A DNA stretch of 64,000 nucleotides, from positions 3,323,481-3,387,480 of the forward strand of contig NZ_ADVG01000001.1 in the NCBI RefSeq assembly GCF_000178855.1. The letters are read 5' to 3'. A model generated the notes under the pieces. The model did no database searches. It was not told the DNA's origin and saw nothing but the letters and a program-made list of their open reading frames with translations. Made by a program: the position numbers and the translations under genes. This stretch comes from Ktedonobacter racemifer DSM 44963 (lineage in GTDB: Bacteria; Chloroflexota; Ktedonobacteria; Ktedonobacterales; Ktedonobacteraceae). Positions 51,927 through 59,892 of this stretch are shown piece by piece (position 1 is the stretch's first letter; every line of letters starts with the position of its first letter).

Positions 51927-52844
51927 TTGAACAGATTTATAGCATCCCTTCTTGTCTTGCTGGCGGGAGCCTCATTCGGCATTCTCTCCACTGTAGTCAA
52001 GCTAGGCTATCACGCGGGCTTCTCCGTGGCAGAAATCACAAGCTCTCAGGTCCTCTTCGGCTGCCTGGGACTCTGGCTCTTAAGCCTTCCTTCACTCAAA
52101 TATTTGCGCTACATCCGTAAGCTAACGCTTGGGCAGCTCCTGCTCAGCGGCCTCTTTCCCGGACTCACCGGCGTTTTTTACTATATGGCCTTACAGACCA
52201 TCTCGGCCTCGCTTGGCGTCGTCTTGCTCTTCCAGTTTGTCTGGATGGGGTTGCTGGTCGATTGGATCTTACAGCGCAAGGCGCCTACGCTTAGTCGCTG
52301 GCTGGCCCTGGTCGCGGTCCTGATCGGCACTGTGCTGGCGGCCAACTACCAGGTTTTACTTACCTCGCACCTGGACCTCAAGGGCATCTGCCTGGGCCTG
52401 CTGGCAGCAGCCAGCTATACGGGAAACATTGTTATCAATGAGCACGTAGCACCCGAGGTTCCTCCAACGCTGCGTAGCACCCTCATTATGACGGGCGCAC
52501 TCTTTATCACCCTTGTAATTTTTCCGCCACAGTTTCTCTTTACTAGCGCGCTTTCTCATGGACTCTGGTTCTGGGCTATCATTCTTGGCTGCTTTGGTGT
52601 CATTATCCCGCCGTTCCTCTTCGCGCGAGGAGTTCCCGTCGTTGGCGCAGGCGTCACAACCATTCTCGGGTCTATTGAGCTACCCGTGGTTATCATTATG
52701 TCTACGCTCATTCTCAAAGAGCGCGTGGAGCTTATCCAATGGGCAGGCGTTGCGCTCATTCTGCTGGGCATCACTCTGACTCAGCAAAGCAATTTACTCC
52801 AAAAAAGCTGGCGCAAACGCCTGGCACACAATATAAACAAGTAA
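51927..52844 (+). CDS. EamA/DMT-superfamily transporter
   Basis: A ten-helix drug/metabolite transporter made of two EamA repeats (about residues 7-140 and 155-290). The protein is 305 residues when read from TTG 51927, eight bases after AGGAGGTG. The frame is open from ATG 51858, but the extra 23 residues are polar and lack a ribosome site. Typical motifs are GASFGILSTVVKLGY at the first helix and GIVLTQ-like ends after VGAGVTTILGSIELPVV. The exported or imported metabolite is unknown. Its TAA stop lies within the first arm of the next hairpin. Confidence 0.88.
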   Translation: MNRFIASLLVLLAGASFGILSTVVKLGYHAGFSVAEITSSQVLFGCLGLWLLSLPSLKYLRYIRKLTLGQLLLSGLFPGLTGVFYYMALQTISASLGVVLLFQFVWMGLLVDWILQRKAPTLSRWLALVAVLIGTVLAANYQVLLTSHLDLKGICLGLLAAASYTGNIVINEHVAPEVPPTLRSTLIMTGALFITLVIFPPQFLFTSALSHGLWFWAIILGCFGVIIPPFLFARGVPVVGAGVTTILGSIELPVVIIMSTLILKERVELIQWAGVALILLGITLTQQSNLLQKSWRKRLAHNINK

Positions 52845-52942
52845 GAGTAAGAATAGAGGATGTGGTTGTGGATCAGCAAAGCCGATCCACAACCACATCC
52901 TCTATTCTTACTCTTACCGAAGCCCCGCAGGTGCTGAGAGCG
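52841..52942. repeat. Long hairpin (34-bp arms) with a REP-like tail
   Basis: Perfect arms 52841-52874 and 52884-52917 with a nine-base loop are followed by a head-like sequence (52918-52942, CGAAGCCCCGCAGGTGCTGA). Placed between convergent EamA and HAMP genes, it could act as a bidirectional terminator. Confidence 0.85.
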
Positions 52943-52948
52943 ACGCTT

Positions 52949-54946
52949 TTAGCCCTGTGATGAATGCAGGCGGCGATCCGAACTTACGCTATACGCTCCT
53001 GGGCGGGCGCTGAAGCTGTACTCGGGCGAGGCTTGCGACAAAAGACGCTCGCCATCAGAGATGGGCCGGGCACGATAGCCAGCCTCATCATTGCCTTCAA
53101 GCTGGAAGGAGATCATATTGGCACGTATCTCCTGCGAGAGGGCATTGAGCTTACGCGCCATAGAGAGCACATCACCCACAAAGACGCTCCCTGAGCGGTA
53201 CAACTCTTCACGCGTTTCCGCCGAAAGCGATCCACTTACACTTCCTTGCTTGCCCAACACCTGGGTCGCATTCGTCAACTTCGTTAATTCCTTCTCAACC
53301 TCTGTAAGATTTTGCGTCAGTTGCCATTGCGTCTGCTGCGCGTCACGGCACATACGCTGCGCCTGAGTTTCGAGGGTACGCAATTCTTGCAGGTACATAG
53401 AGGCTACGCCAGTTCCCAGCGCGCTCCCTCCTCGAACCGTCGAATCACGTGTAAGTCCCTTCTGTAAGCGATCCGTCACCTGGATAATCTGCTCATTCAA
53501 ACTCTGCATGGCCAGGAGTCGCTTCTGCGCGCTCTCGTCAGAGAGATTGTGCAGGCGCTCACGCGTCTGCTTCAGCTGTGTTGCCACCGACTCCGCATCG
53601 GGTGAGGCAGCCTCCGCCTTCTCATTTCCCTGTAGATGCGCGGGTTTCAGTCGCGAGACGGGCTTGCCGCTCTCCAGCGTATTCAGGATGGAGAGGAAGT
53701 GTTCCGCGCGCTCAACTTCATAGCGCGAGGCGGAATCAAGTTGATCAATAACAGTCTGGATACGTGTGACGAAGCGGCGGAAGCGACCAACTGTGAAGTT
53801 AAAGGCATTGGCCAGCAGACCAATAGGATCGCTATTCACGTTGGTACTTACCCGCAGATCGCCCGCATTTACAACGCTCATGGTTGAGAAGAGGTGCTCA
53901 GCGGCGTTCGTCAAGGCCACGTTCTGGCGCTGGGTCTCCTCCAGCAACGCGACAATCGCATCCAACATGGCATTGGTCGAGGCCGAGACGCTACTAATCT
54001 CGTCACGCCCAACGACATCTACACGCGCCGAAATGTCGCCCCCTTCAACAGACTGTGTCACGCGCAACAATTGCTTCAAGCGCTGCACAATCGTACTGGA
54101 GATAAACCAGCCAACCAGGGCAATGGCAATAAAGGCCAGAATGGAGCCAATGATCGTCGTCAGGAGCTGCTGTTGCTCTTCAACACCCGCGGCAATATTA
54201 ATGGAGTTGGAAAGGCGCTGGTTCAGCTGAATGAGCGCACGTAACGCGCTCAGCGCGTCACCATTCGTAGGCTCGGCCTGCACGCGCTCAAAATTGGCGG
54301 CCTCAGTCAGATTATGTGCATCGACACTGGAAAGGACCTGCTCCAACGAAGCCTTATACACGAGCCAGGTACGCTGCGCGCTAGCAGCCAGTGTCTCTTG
54401 CTGGTGCACCTGGCCGCCGTTACTGGCTTCTTCCAGCATAGCCACCTGCGTTGGATGTTTGCTTACCAGGTCCTGGCCTACATAGTTCTTGAGCGTCGTA
54501 TCATAGCGTGTAATTAGGCCACGGAGCGCTGTCTCATCCTGCTTGATTGTCTCTTTGGAAGGAGAGGCAGCCCCAGAGTCACTGATCAACGTAGCCGTCT
54601 CAGTATTCATCAACTGCAAAAAGTTGGTGCCTGTCGTAAGAGAGGTATTGGTACGCAGGAGATCTTGATAGAACTCTGACTGGCGACCAAGGGATGCCGA
54701 GCGCTGCGCTCCTACCAGACCAGCCACCAGGGCCGCAATTACAGCAGCCAGGAGGAAGCCGATAGCCAGGCGTTGTCCAATCGGCATATCAAGGACGAGC
54801 GTACGTCTTCCGCGCATGCGTGAGCGAATATGAATAGTTGTATTTGAAGGTGTCTGAGACAGATTTGCGAGCGGTGTTCTGCTATTCCTGGCAAGTCCAT
54901 CGGAAACAGGAGATATATTGCGTGCTTGAGGCCTGATCAAACTCAT
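52949..54946 (-). CDS. HAMP-domain membrane receptor, MCP-like, without a canonical signalling tip
   Basis: From ATG 54946 the protein has 665 residues: a disordered N-terminus of about 55 residues, TM1 (about 65-85), an extracytoplasmic helical domain of about 170 residues, TM2 (about 255-275), one HAMP (IVQRLKQLLRVTQSVEGGDI), a second HAMP-like region (NAGDLRVSTNVNSDPIGLLA) and long cytoplasmic coiled coils. The overall plan is that of PilJ/methyl-accepting chemotaxis proteins. The highly conserved hairpin tip (the EISxIxxIAxQTNLLALNA region) is not found, so CheW/CheA coupling is doubtful. It may act as a structural receptor or feed a different output. No che genes are adjacent. Confidence 0.85.
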   Translation of the reverse strand: MSLIRPQARNISPVSDGLARNSRTPLANLSQTPSNTTIHIRSRMRGRRTLVLDMPIGQRLAIGFLLAAVIAALVAGLVGAQRSASLGRQSEFYQDLLRTNTSLTTGTNFLQLMNTETATLISDSGAASPSKETIKQDETALRGLITRYDTTLKNYVGQDLVSKHPTQVAMLEEASNGGQVHQQETLAASAQRTWLVYKASLEQVLSSVDAHNLTEAANFERVQAEPTNGDALSALRALIQLNQRLSNSINIAAGVEEQQQLLTTIIGSILAFIAIALVGWFISSTIVQRLKQLLRVTQSVEGGDISARVDVVGRDEISSVSASTNAMLDAIVALLEETQRQNVALTNAAEHLFSTMSVVNAGDLRVSTNVNSDPIGLLANAFNFTVGRFRRFVTRIQTVIDQLDSASRYEVERAEHFLSILNTLESGKPVSRLKPAHLQGNEKAEAASPDAESVATQLKQTRERLHNLSDESAQKRLLAMQSLNEQIIQVTDRLQKGLTRDSTVRGGSALGTGVASMYLQELRTLETQAQRMCRDAQQTQWQLTQNLTEVEKELTKLTNATQVLGKQGSVSGSLSAETREELYRSGSVFVGDVLSMARKLNALSQEIRANMISFQLEGNDEAGYRARPISDGERLLSQASPEYSFSARPGAYSVSSDRRLHSSQG

Positions 54947-55420
54947 GGCCCTCAACCTTACCTTTCTACAAAGCCGTATCTGCATCCCCTAACCGCCTCT
55001 TATGCTCTGCCCATCTCTTCGCCACCTGCTACCTGTCACACCACGTTAGCCAGTAAAATAGATGTTACAGCTACGCCTTGTTCACACAGAAGAAAATTAC
55101 ATGAATATCCATCTATATACAGCAGAGATGCAGAGTAGTGCACATATAAGCAAATTCATTGCCTACTCTGGAAGGCTATTTAGCCTTGCACATCATGCCG
55201 CTACTTAGTAGCTTACTGCCGTTGGATTAAGAGAATGTTATGTGAAGGTAAAAAAGACCCATCTTTACGGCATATTGAGCAAGATTTAAAGCCAACTTAA
55301 CACAAAAAAGACTGAGTACACTAGGAGTCTCTAATGTCTCAGCCAAGCTCAAATTTTACTATTGCCTTAACTTATGCCTTAACACCCTCTTAAACCTTAT
55401 ACCCCTTCATAAAATTGGTA
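54947..55420. other. Gap between HAMP receptor and crotonase genes
   Basis: About 470 bases with no supported gene. The region is A+T-rich near 55250-55420 and must include the promoter of the HAMP gene, but I cannot define its boxes. Confidence 0.4.
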
Positions 55421-55473
55421 AAAAACGTAGTGAAGGAGGGTTGGCTCGGCCAGCCCTCCTTCACTACGTTTTA
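55421..55473 (-). terminator. Intrinsic terminator of the crotonase gene
   Basis: AAAACGTAGTGAAGGAGGG pairs with its complement (one G-T wobble near the loop). A-run and T-run flanks on both sides make it bidirectional. It begins about 7 bp past the crotonase stop. Confidence 0.88.
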
Positions 55474-55479
55474 TTTTTT

Positions 55480-56082
55480 CTAGGCGGTCAGGCCAACGAT
55501 GGAGAGCATAACCAGGAGTTCTTCAGACTCCTGGAGGAAGCGCGCGGCAGGCAACACCTGGTGAACCAGGCCAGCTTCAAGGGCGGCGTGCGCGCTCAAG
55601 GTCTCACCACTCTTGGCGAGTCGCTCAAATATCTCCGGTTTTAGGAGCGAGGGAAAGCGCTGCGAGGTCGCGGAAGGAAAGAGGCGCGCGTTTTCAGCAG
55701 GCAGACGCAAAGTCACATCTTCGCGCGCAATAAGCGTATCACAGAGCGCAGCCAACTCGCTGCCAGGACCATAGGCATGACCTTTGATCAGCGCCACCGA
55801 GGGGATTCCCTGTTGTGCAAGCTGCTGAAAAGCCTCGTCGACACTTCGTGCTGCCTGGTGCAATTTCTGTAGTTCCATGGAGTCCACGGGAAGATCAAAA
55901 CCCGAGCAGAATGCCTCTTCGCCCATGCCAGTGAGGACGACCAGGTTCAGAGTTTGCTGCTGGGCAGAGCGGAGAATTTCCGCCAGCCGCAACAGCATAG
56001 CCGTATTTAAGGCATTGTGGGGAACATTATCGAGGATAATCCAGAGGATATCGTTACGTACCCTGGTACGGACGCTTGACAT
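55480..56082 (-). CDS. Short enoyl-CoA hydratase/isomerase family protein
   Basis: This crotonase-fold protein is only 200 residues where family members have about 255-265. Visible parts are NVPHNALNTAMLLRLAEI, the oxyanion-hole strand EEAFCSGFDLPVD, and the second oxyanion segment IKGHAYGPGSELAALCD (GxGSELAALCD). The typical acidic residue is kept in that stretch, but the C-terminal trimerisation helices are shortened. It might be a reduced crotonase, or inactive. ATG 56082 is supported by the family start. It is separate from the MerR and paa genes upstream. Confidence 0.82.
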   Translation of the reverse strand: MSSVRTRVRNDILWIILDNVPHNALNTAMLLRLAEILRSAQQQTLNLVVLTGMGEEAFCSGFDLPVDSMELQKLHQAARSVDEAFQQLAQQGIPSVALIKGHAYGPGSELAALCDTLIAREDVTLRLPAENARLFPSATSQRFPSLLKPEIFERLAKSGETLSAHAALEAGLVHQVLPAARFLQESEELLVMLSIVGLTA

Positions 56083-56293
56083 ACGACCTTCCTGTTGCTT
56101 TGCGCCTCGCGGGAGGGCACATACTTTCTACTGATGCTTAGACTCGTTGTTTATTATACCATCGTATACCCTTTTATAGAAGCATGCAAATATAGAATAT
56201 AGTAATACGGAGTCAGAGCTTCTCACAAATCACCTCTTGCGCCACACACCCACACCTCTTACCCATGGGCGCCGCAGGCGCAGTATGTAAGAT

Positions 56294-56336
56294 CCCCTGG
56301 ATAGAGTGTGAGCGGTACGCCCTCTCTATCCAGGGG
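56294..56336 (-). terminator. Hairpin terminator of the MerR gene
   Basis: CCCCTGGATAGAG pairs with its complement over a loop of about 16 bases. It lies 8 bp beyond the MerR stop. No T-tract follows on the minus strand. Confidence 0.6.
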
Positions 56337-56343
56337 TGTTCTC

Positions 56344-57159
56344 CTAATGTTGCTGCTGATAGGCAGCAAGCATTTGATTGATAAAAGCCCATTCTTCCTT
56401 AGAATAAGGCATAGCTATTGGGCGCTCCGCCTCGGGCATCTTGCCCAGATTACCGTAGAAGTTCTTCAGCCCCTGGGTAATGCCGGGGTCGCCCTGCGTA
56501 AAAGATGCGATCATGGCATTCCATTGTGCGGCCAGCGCCTGGGCCTCAGGACCAGCGGGATCTGCATTGATGGACATCAAGCGCTTCAGCTCGGCTCCCA
56601 ACTCACTCCAACGGCGCGAGGCCTCTACCTGGTCCGCCTCGGTAAAGTTTTTCCCGCGCTCAGCAATCTGCTGGCGCTGCTCCTCGGTATACGAGGCCCG
56701 GGAGAGCTCATCCATTTTCTGCAACTGCTCATCATTAAGGTACTTCTTACGCCATTCGTTATCCTGTTGCATCTGTATCACCTGGATCACATGGAGAATT
56801 GCCGACCAGTCCTGGGTATTTACCTCCAGCAATCTCTGCGTCTCCTCCAGGGCTTGCAAGACCTTATCAAGCTGCTGTTTGCGCTCCATCAGCATACAAT
56901 GCTGGATCTGAAGCGACTCGCGCAAGCCCGAGGGACCAACGCGCAGACACGCCTTGATCTCCTCAAGTGAGAACCCCAGAAACTTCAACGCCAGAATCTG
57001 CTGCAAACGCCAGAAATCCGCATCAGTATAGAGGCGATACCCGGCCTCGGTATACCCAGAAGGCGAGAGCAGCCCCACCTTATCGTAAAAACGCAATGTA
57101 CGTATCGAGACCGAGGCCATCCGCGCGAACTGACCGGTATGATAAAATTGGCGATCCAA
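56344..57159 (-). CDS. MerR-family regulator with TipAS-like domain
   Basis: The 271-residue protein starts at a TTG, seven bases after AAGGAGGT. Residues 1-75 are a MerR DNA-binding domain (GQFARMASVSIRTLRFYDKVGLL, then YRLYTDADFWRLQQI), followed by a coiled-coil dimerisation helix. Residues about 130-265 match the TipAS antibiotic-recognition domain (YTEEQRQQIAERGKNFTEAD, WNAMIASFTQGDPGITQGLKNFY). TipA-type proteins bind thiopeptide antibiotics and activate their own promoter. A promoter with a 19-bp spacer and dyad lies directly upstream. Confidence 0.92.
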   Translation of the reverse strand: MDRQFYHTGQFARMASVSIRTLRFYDKVGLLSPSGYTEAGYRLYTDADFWRLQQILALKFLGFSLEEIKACLRVGPSGLRESLQIQHCMLMERKQQLDKVLQALEETQRLLEVNTQDWSAILHVIQVIQMQQDNEWRKKYLNDEQLQKMDELSRASYTEEQRQQIAERGKNFTEADQVEASRRWSELGAELKRLMSINADPAGPEAQALAAQWNAMIASFTQGDPGITQGLKNFYGNLGKMPEAERPIAMPYSKEEWAFINQMLAAYQQQH

Positions 57160-57181
57160 GTGCTACCTCCTTTCAAAACGG

Positions 57182-57212
57182 AGTATAATGCGTGACGTAA
57201 CGTCATGGTCAA
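57182..57212 (-). promoter_or_regulatory. MerR-type promoter with 19-bp spacer and central dyad
   Basis: On the minus strand, -35 TTGACC (57207-57212) and -10 TATACT (57182-57187) are separated by exactly 19 bp, which include the 13-bp dyad TGACGT-T-ACGTCA (57193-57205). Overlong spacers with an internal palindrome are the hallmark of MerR-activated promoters. It drives the TipAS-type regulator itself. Confidence 0.85.
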
Positions 57213-57234
57213 GCCCTTATCATAACAAAAAAGA

Positions 57235-57274
57235 GCAAGCAGGGGAACGTCGCCATTGACGTTCTCCTGCTTGC
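57235..57274 (-). terminator. Intrinsic terminator of the paa operon
   Basis: A 17-bp stem (GCAAGCAGGGGAACGTC, one mismatch) is followed on the minus strand by TCTTTTTTGTT. It lies about 60 bp beyond the last paa gene. Confidence 0.85.
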
Positions 57275-57335
57275 GTATGAGAGTGCAGAAAACGGGAAAA
57301 GGGTGGGTGTATGTTTAGGGTTTAGGTCTTAGAAT

Positions 57336-58139
57336 TTATCGCCCGGTAAAGTTGCGCTCCTTGCGCTTCTCGATGTAGGCGCTAATGCCTTCTTTGGCAT
57401 CCTCGCTCTGGAAGCAGAGCTGCTGTAACTCGCGCTCGATGGCCAGGGCCTCGGAGAAGGCGACCTCAGACCCAGACTGCACGGAGCGCTTGATACGCCC
57501 AACAGTACGCGAGGCCTTATTCGGTGGGCAGAAGGTTTTGGCATACTCCAGGACCTTCTCCCAGTAGCCTTCGGAGTCGTAGATATAGTTAATCAGGCCC
57601 AGGTCCTGTGCCTCCTCGAAGCTCATCAGCTTGCCCTCGGTCATATACTCGATGGCCTTGTTCTTGGGCAGAGCACGCGCCATGCGCTGCGTGCCACCCG
57701 TTCCCGGCAGCACACCCAGGTTGATCTCGGGCAGGCCAACCTGGCCCGCACCACGGCGCGCAATACGAATATCGCAGGCCAGGGCAATCTCCAGACCACC
57801 ACCAACGGTATGCCCATTGAGCGCGGCAATCACCAGCTTGGGCGTCTGCTCCAGCCGGGTGAGGGTCTCATTGGCATGCAAGCAGAAATAGTATTTGTAG
57901 GTGGGGGAGACGGAATTGAGCATGCTGATCTCGGCTCCCGCACAGAAGAAGCGTTCACCCGCGCCCCGGATCACGATGACATGCGCGTTCTCGTCAAAGC
58001 GGGCCTGTAAGATTGCTTCATCCAACTGGCGCATCATCTCATAGCTATAGGTGTTGGCTGGTGCATTGCTCAACTCAATGACGGCGACGCCATCGGTGAC
58101 AGCATAGTTTACCAGGATGCGCTCGGAAGTGGTTGTCAT
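57336..58139 (-). CDS. Enoyl-CoA hydratase/isomerase (PaaF/PaaG-like) of the paa operon
   Basis: The 267-residue crotonase has the oxyanion-hole segments RFFCAGAEISML and GHTVGGGLEIALACD, and the catalytic-Glu region LPEINLGVLPGTGGT. In the phenylacetate pathway, PaaG isomerises the ring-epoxide to an oxepin and PaaF hydrates a later enoyl-CoA; sequence alone does not choose between these here. Its start overlaps the zinc-ribbon gene stop by four bases (ATGA), so it is translationally coupled and surely part of the paa operon. It is the last gene before the terminator. Confidence 0.9.
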   Translation of the reverse strand: MTTTSERILVNYAVTDGVAVIELSNAPANTYSYEMMRQLDEAILQARFDENAHVIVIRGAGERFFCAGAEISMLNSVSPTYKYYFCLHANETLTRLEQTPKLVIAALNGHTVGGGLEIALACDIRIARRGAGQVGLPEINLGVLPGTGGTQRMARALPKNKAIEYMTEGKLMSFEEAQDLGLINYIYDSEGYWEKVLEYAKTFCPPNKASRTVGRIKRSVQSGSEVAFSEALAIERELQQLCFQSEDAKEGISAYIEKRKERNFTGR

Positions 58140-58378
58140 AGTAGTTCATCCTTTCGCTCAACATAGTCGTAGAGGACAGCATCGTCCTTAATATATTCAA
58201 AAGGCGTATGACAGGCGTGGCAGTAGTACTGCACAGTCAGCAGTTGCTGGCCGAACAGGGCATCAAGTTCAGTCTGTGTCGAAGCACAGAAGGGGCAGGC
58301 GACCGCGCTCTCGCGCTGGTCTTGAGCGGCAGAGAATGATTGCGTTACTGCCTGATCCGGCTGAAACTGCCTCATCAT
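58136..58378 (-). CDS. Stand-alone zinc-ribbon protein homologous to the C-terminus of PaaD
   Basis: The 80-residue protein has a C-x2-C...C-x2-C zinc ribbon (Cys28, Cys31, Cys53, Cys56) with CPFCAS...FGQQLLTVQYYCHACHTPFEY. This lines up with the C-terminal part of full-length PaaD (CPxCGS...FGST..K.LYRC..C.EPF). The PaaD in this operon (59539-59892) lacks that part, so PaaD appears split into two proteins. The gene overlaps paaC and the enoyl-CoA hydratase gene by four bases each, implying coupled translation in fixed ratio. The remaining N-terminal 25 residues are unstructured. Confidence 0.85.
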   Translation of the reverse strand: MMRQFQPDQAVTQSFSAAQDQRESAVACPFCASTQTELDALFGQQLLTVQYYCHACHTPFEYIKDDAVLYDYVERKDELL

Positions 58379-59151
58379 TGCGCTCCTTGCCCCTGCGGTC
58401 GCAAACGGCGCGCCACCGCGTCCCAGCGCCCCCAGGGCAGCGCTTGCGTGACGCGCCAGGTCTTGTTCTCTGAGTCAAAGGCGACTGGCATCTCAAAGTC
58501 CACGGCCTGCAAGGTTGGCATAATCGTGTGCAGAAAACGGGCGCGCAAAGCATCAGGTGTGGCGTCAATGATGCCTTCCTGGTGAAGGCGCTGCATCGCG
58601 GGATCATCCTCGGGGCCAAACCAGCAGAGCGTCTCCTCCCAGAGTCCCAGGAGAGAGGCAGACATTGTCGCTCGTACCGCGCCACCAGCCTTCATCAGGC
58701 GTCGCACCCAGCCATCGGCGTGCGCGGCATGGATGCGCTCTTCCAACAAAATTTTGCGCGCGCGCGCGCCTAGCGGCTCATAGGTTGAGCGTTGCGCAGC
58801 CACGAAAAAGGTTGTCAGCGCGGTATCCAGCAGGAAGTTGGTCGCTACAAAATCGCTCCAGCCCGCGAAATCATGATCCAGGAAGGAGAGCGCATAGTTG
58901 AGCGTGCGCGTCTCCGGCTCAATCTGGGCGAGATCGGCCTGCGCCTGGGTGAAGTTTGCTAGCAAGGGATAGAGTGTGCGCGCATGCCCCAGTTCGTCCT
59001 GCGTCATCGCCGCCGCCGCAACAGCCGCCTCCAGCGTCGGCGCGCCATTGCACCAGAAGGCATAGCGACGGCCAATGGCCTGTTTGTTATCAGCCAGCGA
59101 TGAGAGCACGGCGAAGAGGGCCGCATGATCGGTACGCATGGTTGTCGTCAT
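58375..59151 (-). CDS. paaC: 1,2-phenylacetyl-CoA epoxidase subunit PaaC
   Basis: PaaC is the structural, di-iron-free partner of PaaA in the epoxidase. The 258-residue ferritin-like helical protein has AAAMTQDELGHARTLYPLL and LLEERIHAAHADGWV at the positions homologous to PaaA metal helices, plus PWGRWDAVARRLRPQGQ at the C-terminus. Length matches E. coli PaaC (248). It starts 142 bp after the paaB stop, the only real gap in the operon, and overlaps the zinc-ribbon gene by four bases. Confidence 0.93.
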   Translation of the reverse strand: MTTTMRTDHAALFAVLSSLADNKQAIGRRYAFWCNGAPTLEAAVAAAAMTQDELGHARTLYPLLANFTQAQADLAQIEPETRTLNYALSFLDHDFAGWSDFVATNFLLDTALTTFFVAAQRSTYEPLGARARKILLEERIHAAHADGWVRRLMKAGGAVRATMSASLLGLWEETLCWFGPEDDPAMQRLHQEGIIDATPDALRARFLHTIMPTLQAVDFEMPVAFDSENKTWRVTQALPWGRWDAVARRLRPQGQGAQ

Positions 59152-59293
59152 AATAGAAACAAGCTCCTAGACAAAAACACTTGACGTATTTGTTTTTTTC
59201 CTTGTCATACTCTTCTTGCAGATCTAGGCTGGATGTGGGACGCGACTGCTGAGCTAATAGACTATTTCTTCGATCCGTCTGAGGATCCTGCAA

Positions 59294-59542
59294 TTACGAT
59301 GCGATAACCGTCACAATACAGTCACGCGGGATCAGCACCATCTCAATCCAGCCGAACTCGTCATAGATACTGCGGGCATACACACGTGCCAGCTCGACAT
59401 CATCTGCCATGACATTGCCAATCTCGTGCAGTGGCTCCTCATACTTGCGGCGGGCGTAGACACACCAGACCCGCGTATCATTGAGCGCCTCGCGACGAGC
59501 ATGCCTCTCTTCCGCCTGCCTGTTCTCTATTGACGTATTCAT
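59294..59542 (-). CDS. paaB: 1,2-phenylacetyl-CoA epoxidase subunit PaaB
   Basis: The 82-residue protein matches PaaB (about 95 residues in E. coli), a small bridging subunit of the PaaABC complex. Identifiable parts are TRVWCVYARRKYEEPLHEIGNV, the HARREA helix, and ADDVELARVYARSIYDEFGW, where PaaB has AP...AL..AR..Y.RR. It overlaps the paaD stop by four bases. The C-terminal stretch (MVLIPRDCIVTV) is shortened relative to the family. Confidence 0.88.
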   Translation of the reverse strand: MNTSIENRQAEERHARREALNDTRVWCVYARRKYEEPLHEIGNVMADDVELARVYARSIYDEFGWIEMVLIPRDCIVTVIAS

Positions 59543-59892
59543 GCGGAGACTCCCCAGGTGCGCATAATATCGATTCCCTCCTCGCTCAAGCGGGCCTTCG
59601 TCCAGGCCGGGTCCCAGACCACCTCGATCTCCACCTGCTCAACCCCCGGCTCGCGTAATAGGCGCTCGCGCACATCCTCAAGGATAAAGTCGGTCGCGGG
59701 ACAGCCCATAGCCGTAAAGGTCAGCCGTACAGCCACGTGCAAGCCATGCCGCTCAATGGCGACAATCAGACCCATATCCACGACGCTGATGGGTAGCTCC
59801 GGGTCCATTACGTCGCGTAGCGCGTCCCAGAGCGCGGGACAGCTTGGATGATCGAGAGGCAGATCCTGGAGCGAGGGATAGATCGTGGTCAT
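59539..59892 (-). CDS. paaD: PaaD-like MIP18/DUF59 protein, lacking the zinc ribbon
   Basis: PaaD is an Fe-S/di-iron assembly factor needed for epoxidase maturation. This 117-residue protein contains only the MIP18/DUF59 domain: ALRDVMDPELPISVVDMGLI, LTFTAMGCPATDFILEDVRE (with the conserved Cys) and VEIEVVWDPAWTKARLSEEG. Full-length PaaD is about 165 residues and adds a zinc ribbon, which is encoded separately at 58136-58378. The gene overlaps paaA and paaB by four bases on each side. It sits second in the operon, whereas E. coli has the order ABCDE. Confidence 0.92.
   Translation of the reverse strand: MTTIYPSLQDLPLDHPSCPALWDALRDVMDPELPISVVDMGLIVAIERHGLHVAVRLTFTAMGCPATDFILEDVRERLLREPGVEQVEIEVVWDPAWTKARLSEEGIDIMRTWGVSA

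Noticed and set aside
57336..58139. Choosing between paaF and paaG
   Set aside because: Both are crotonases with similar motifs; the operon context does not settle which step it performs.
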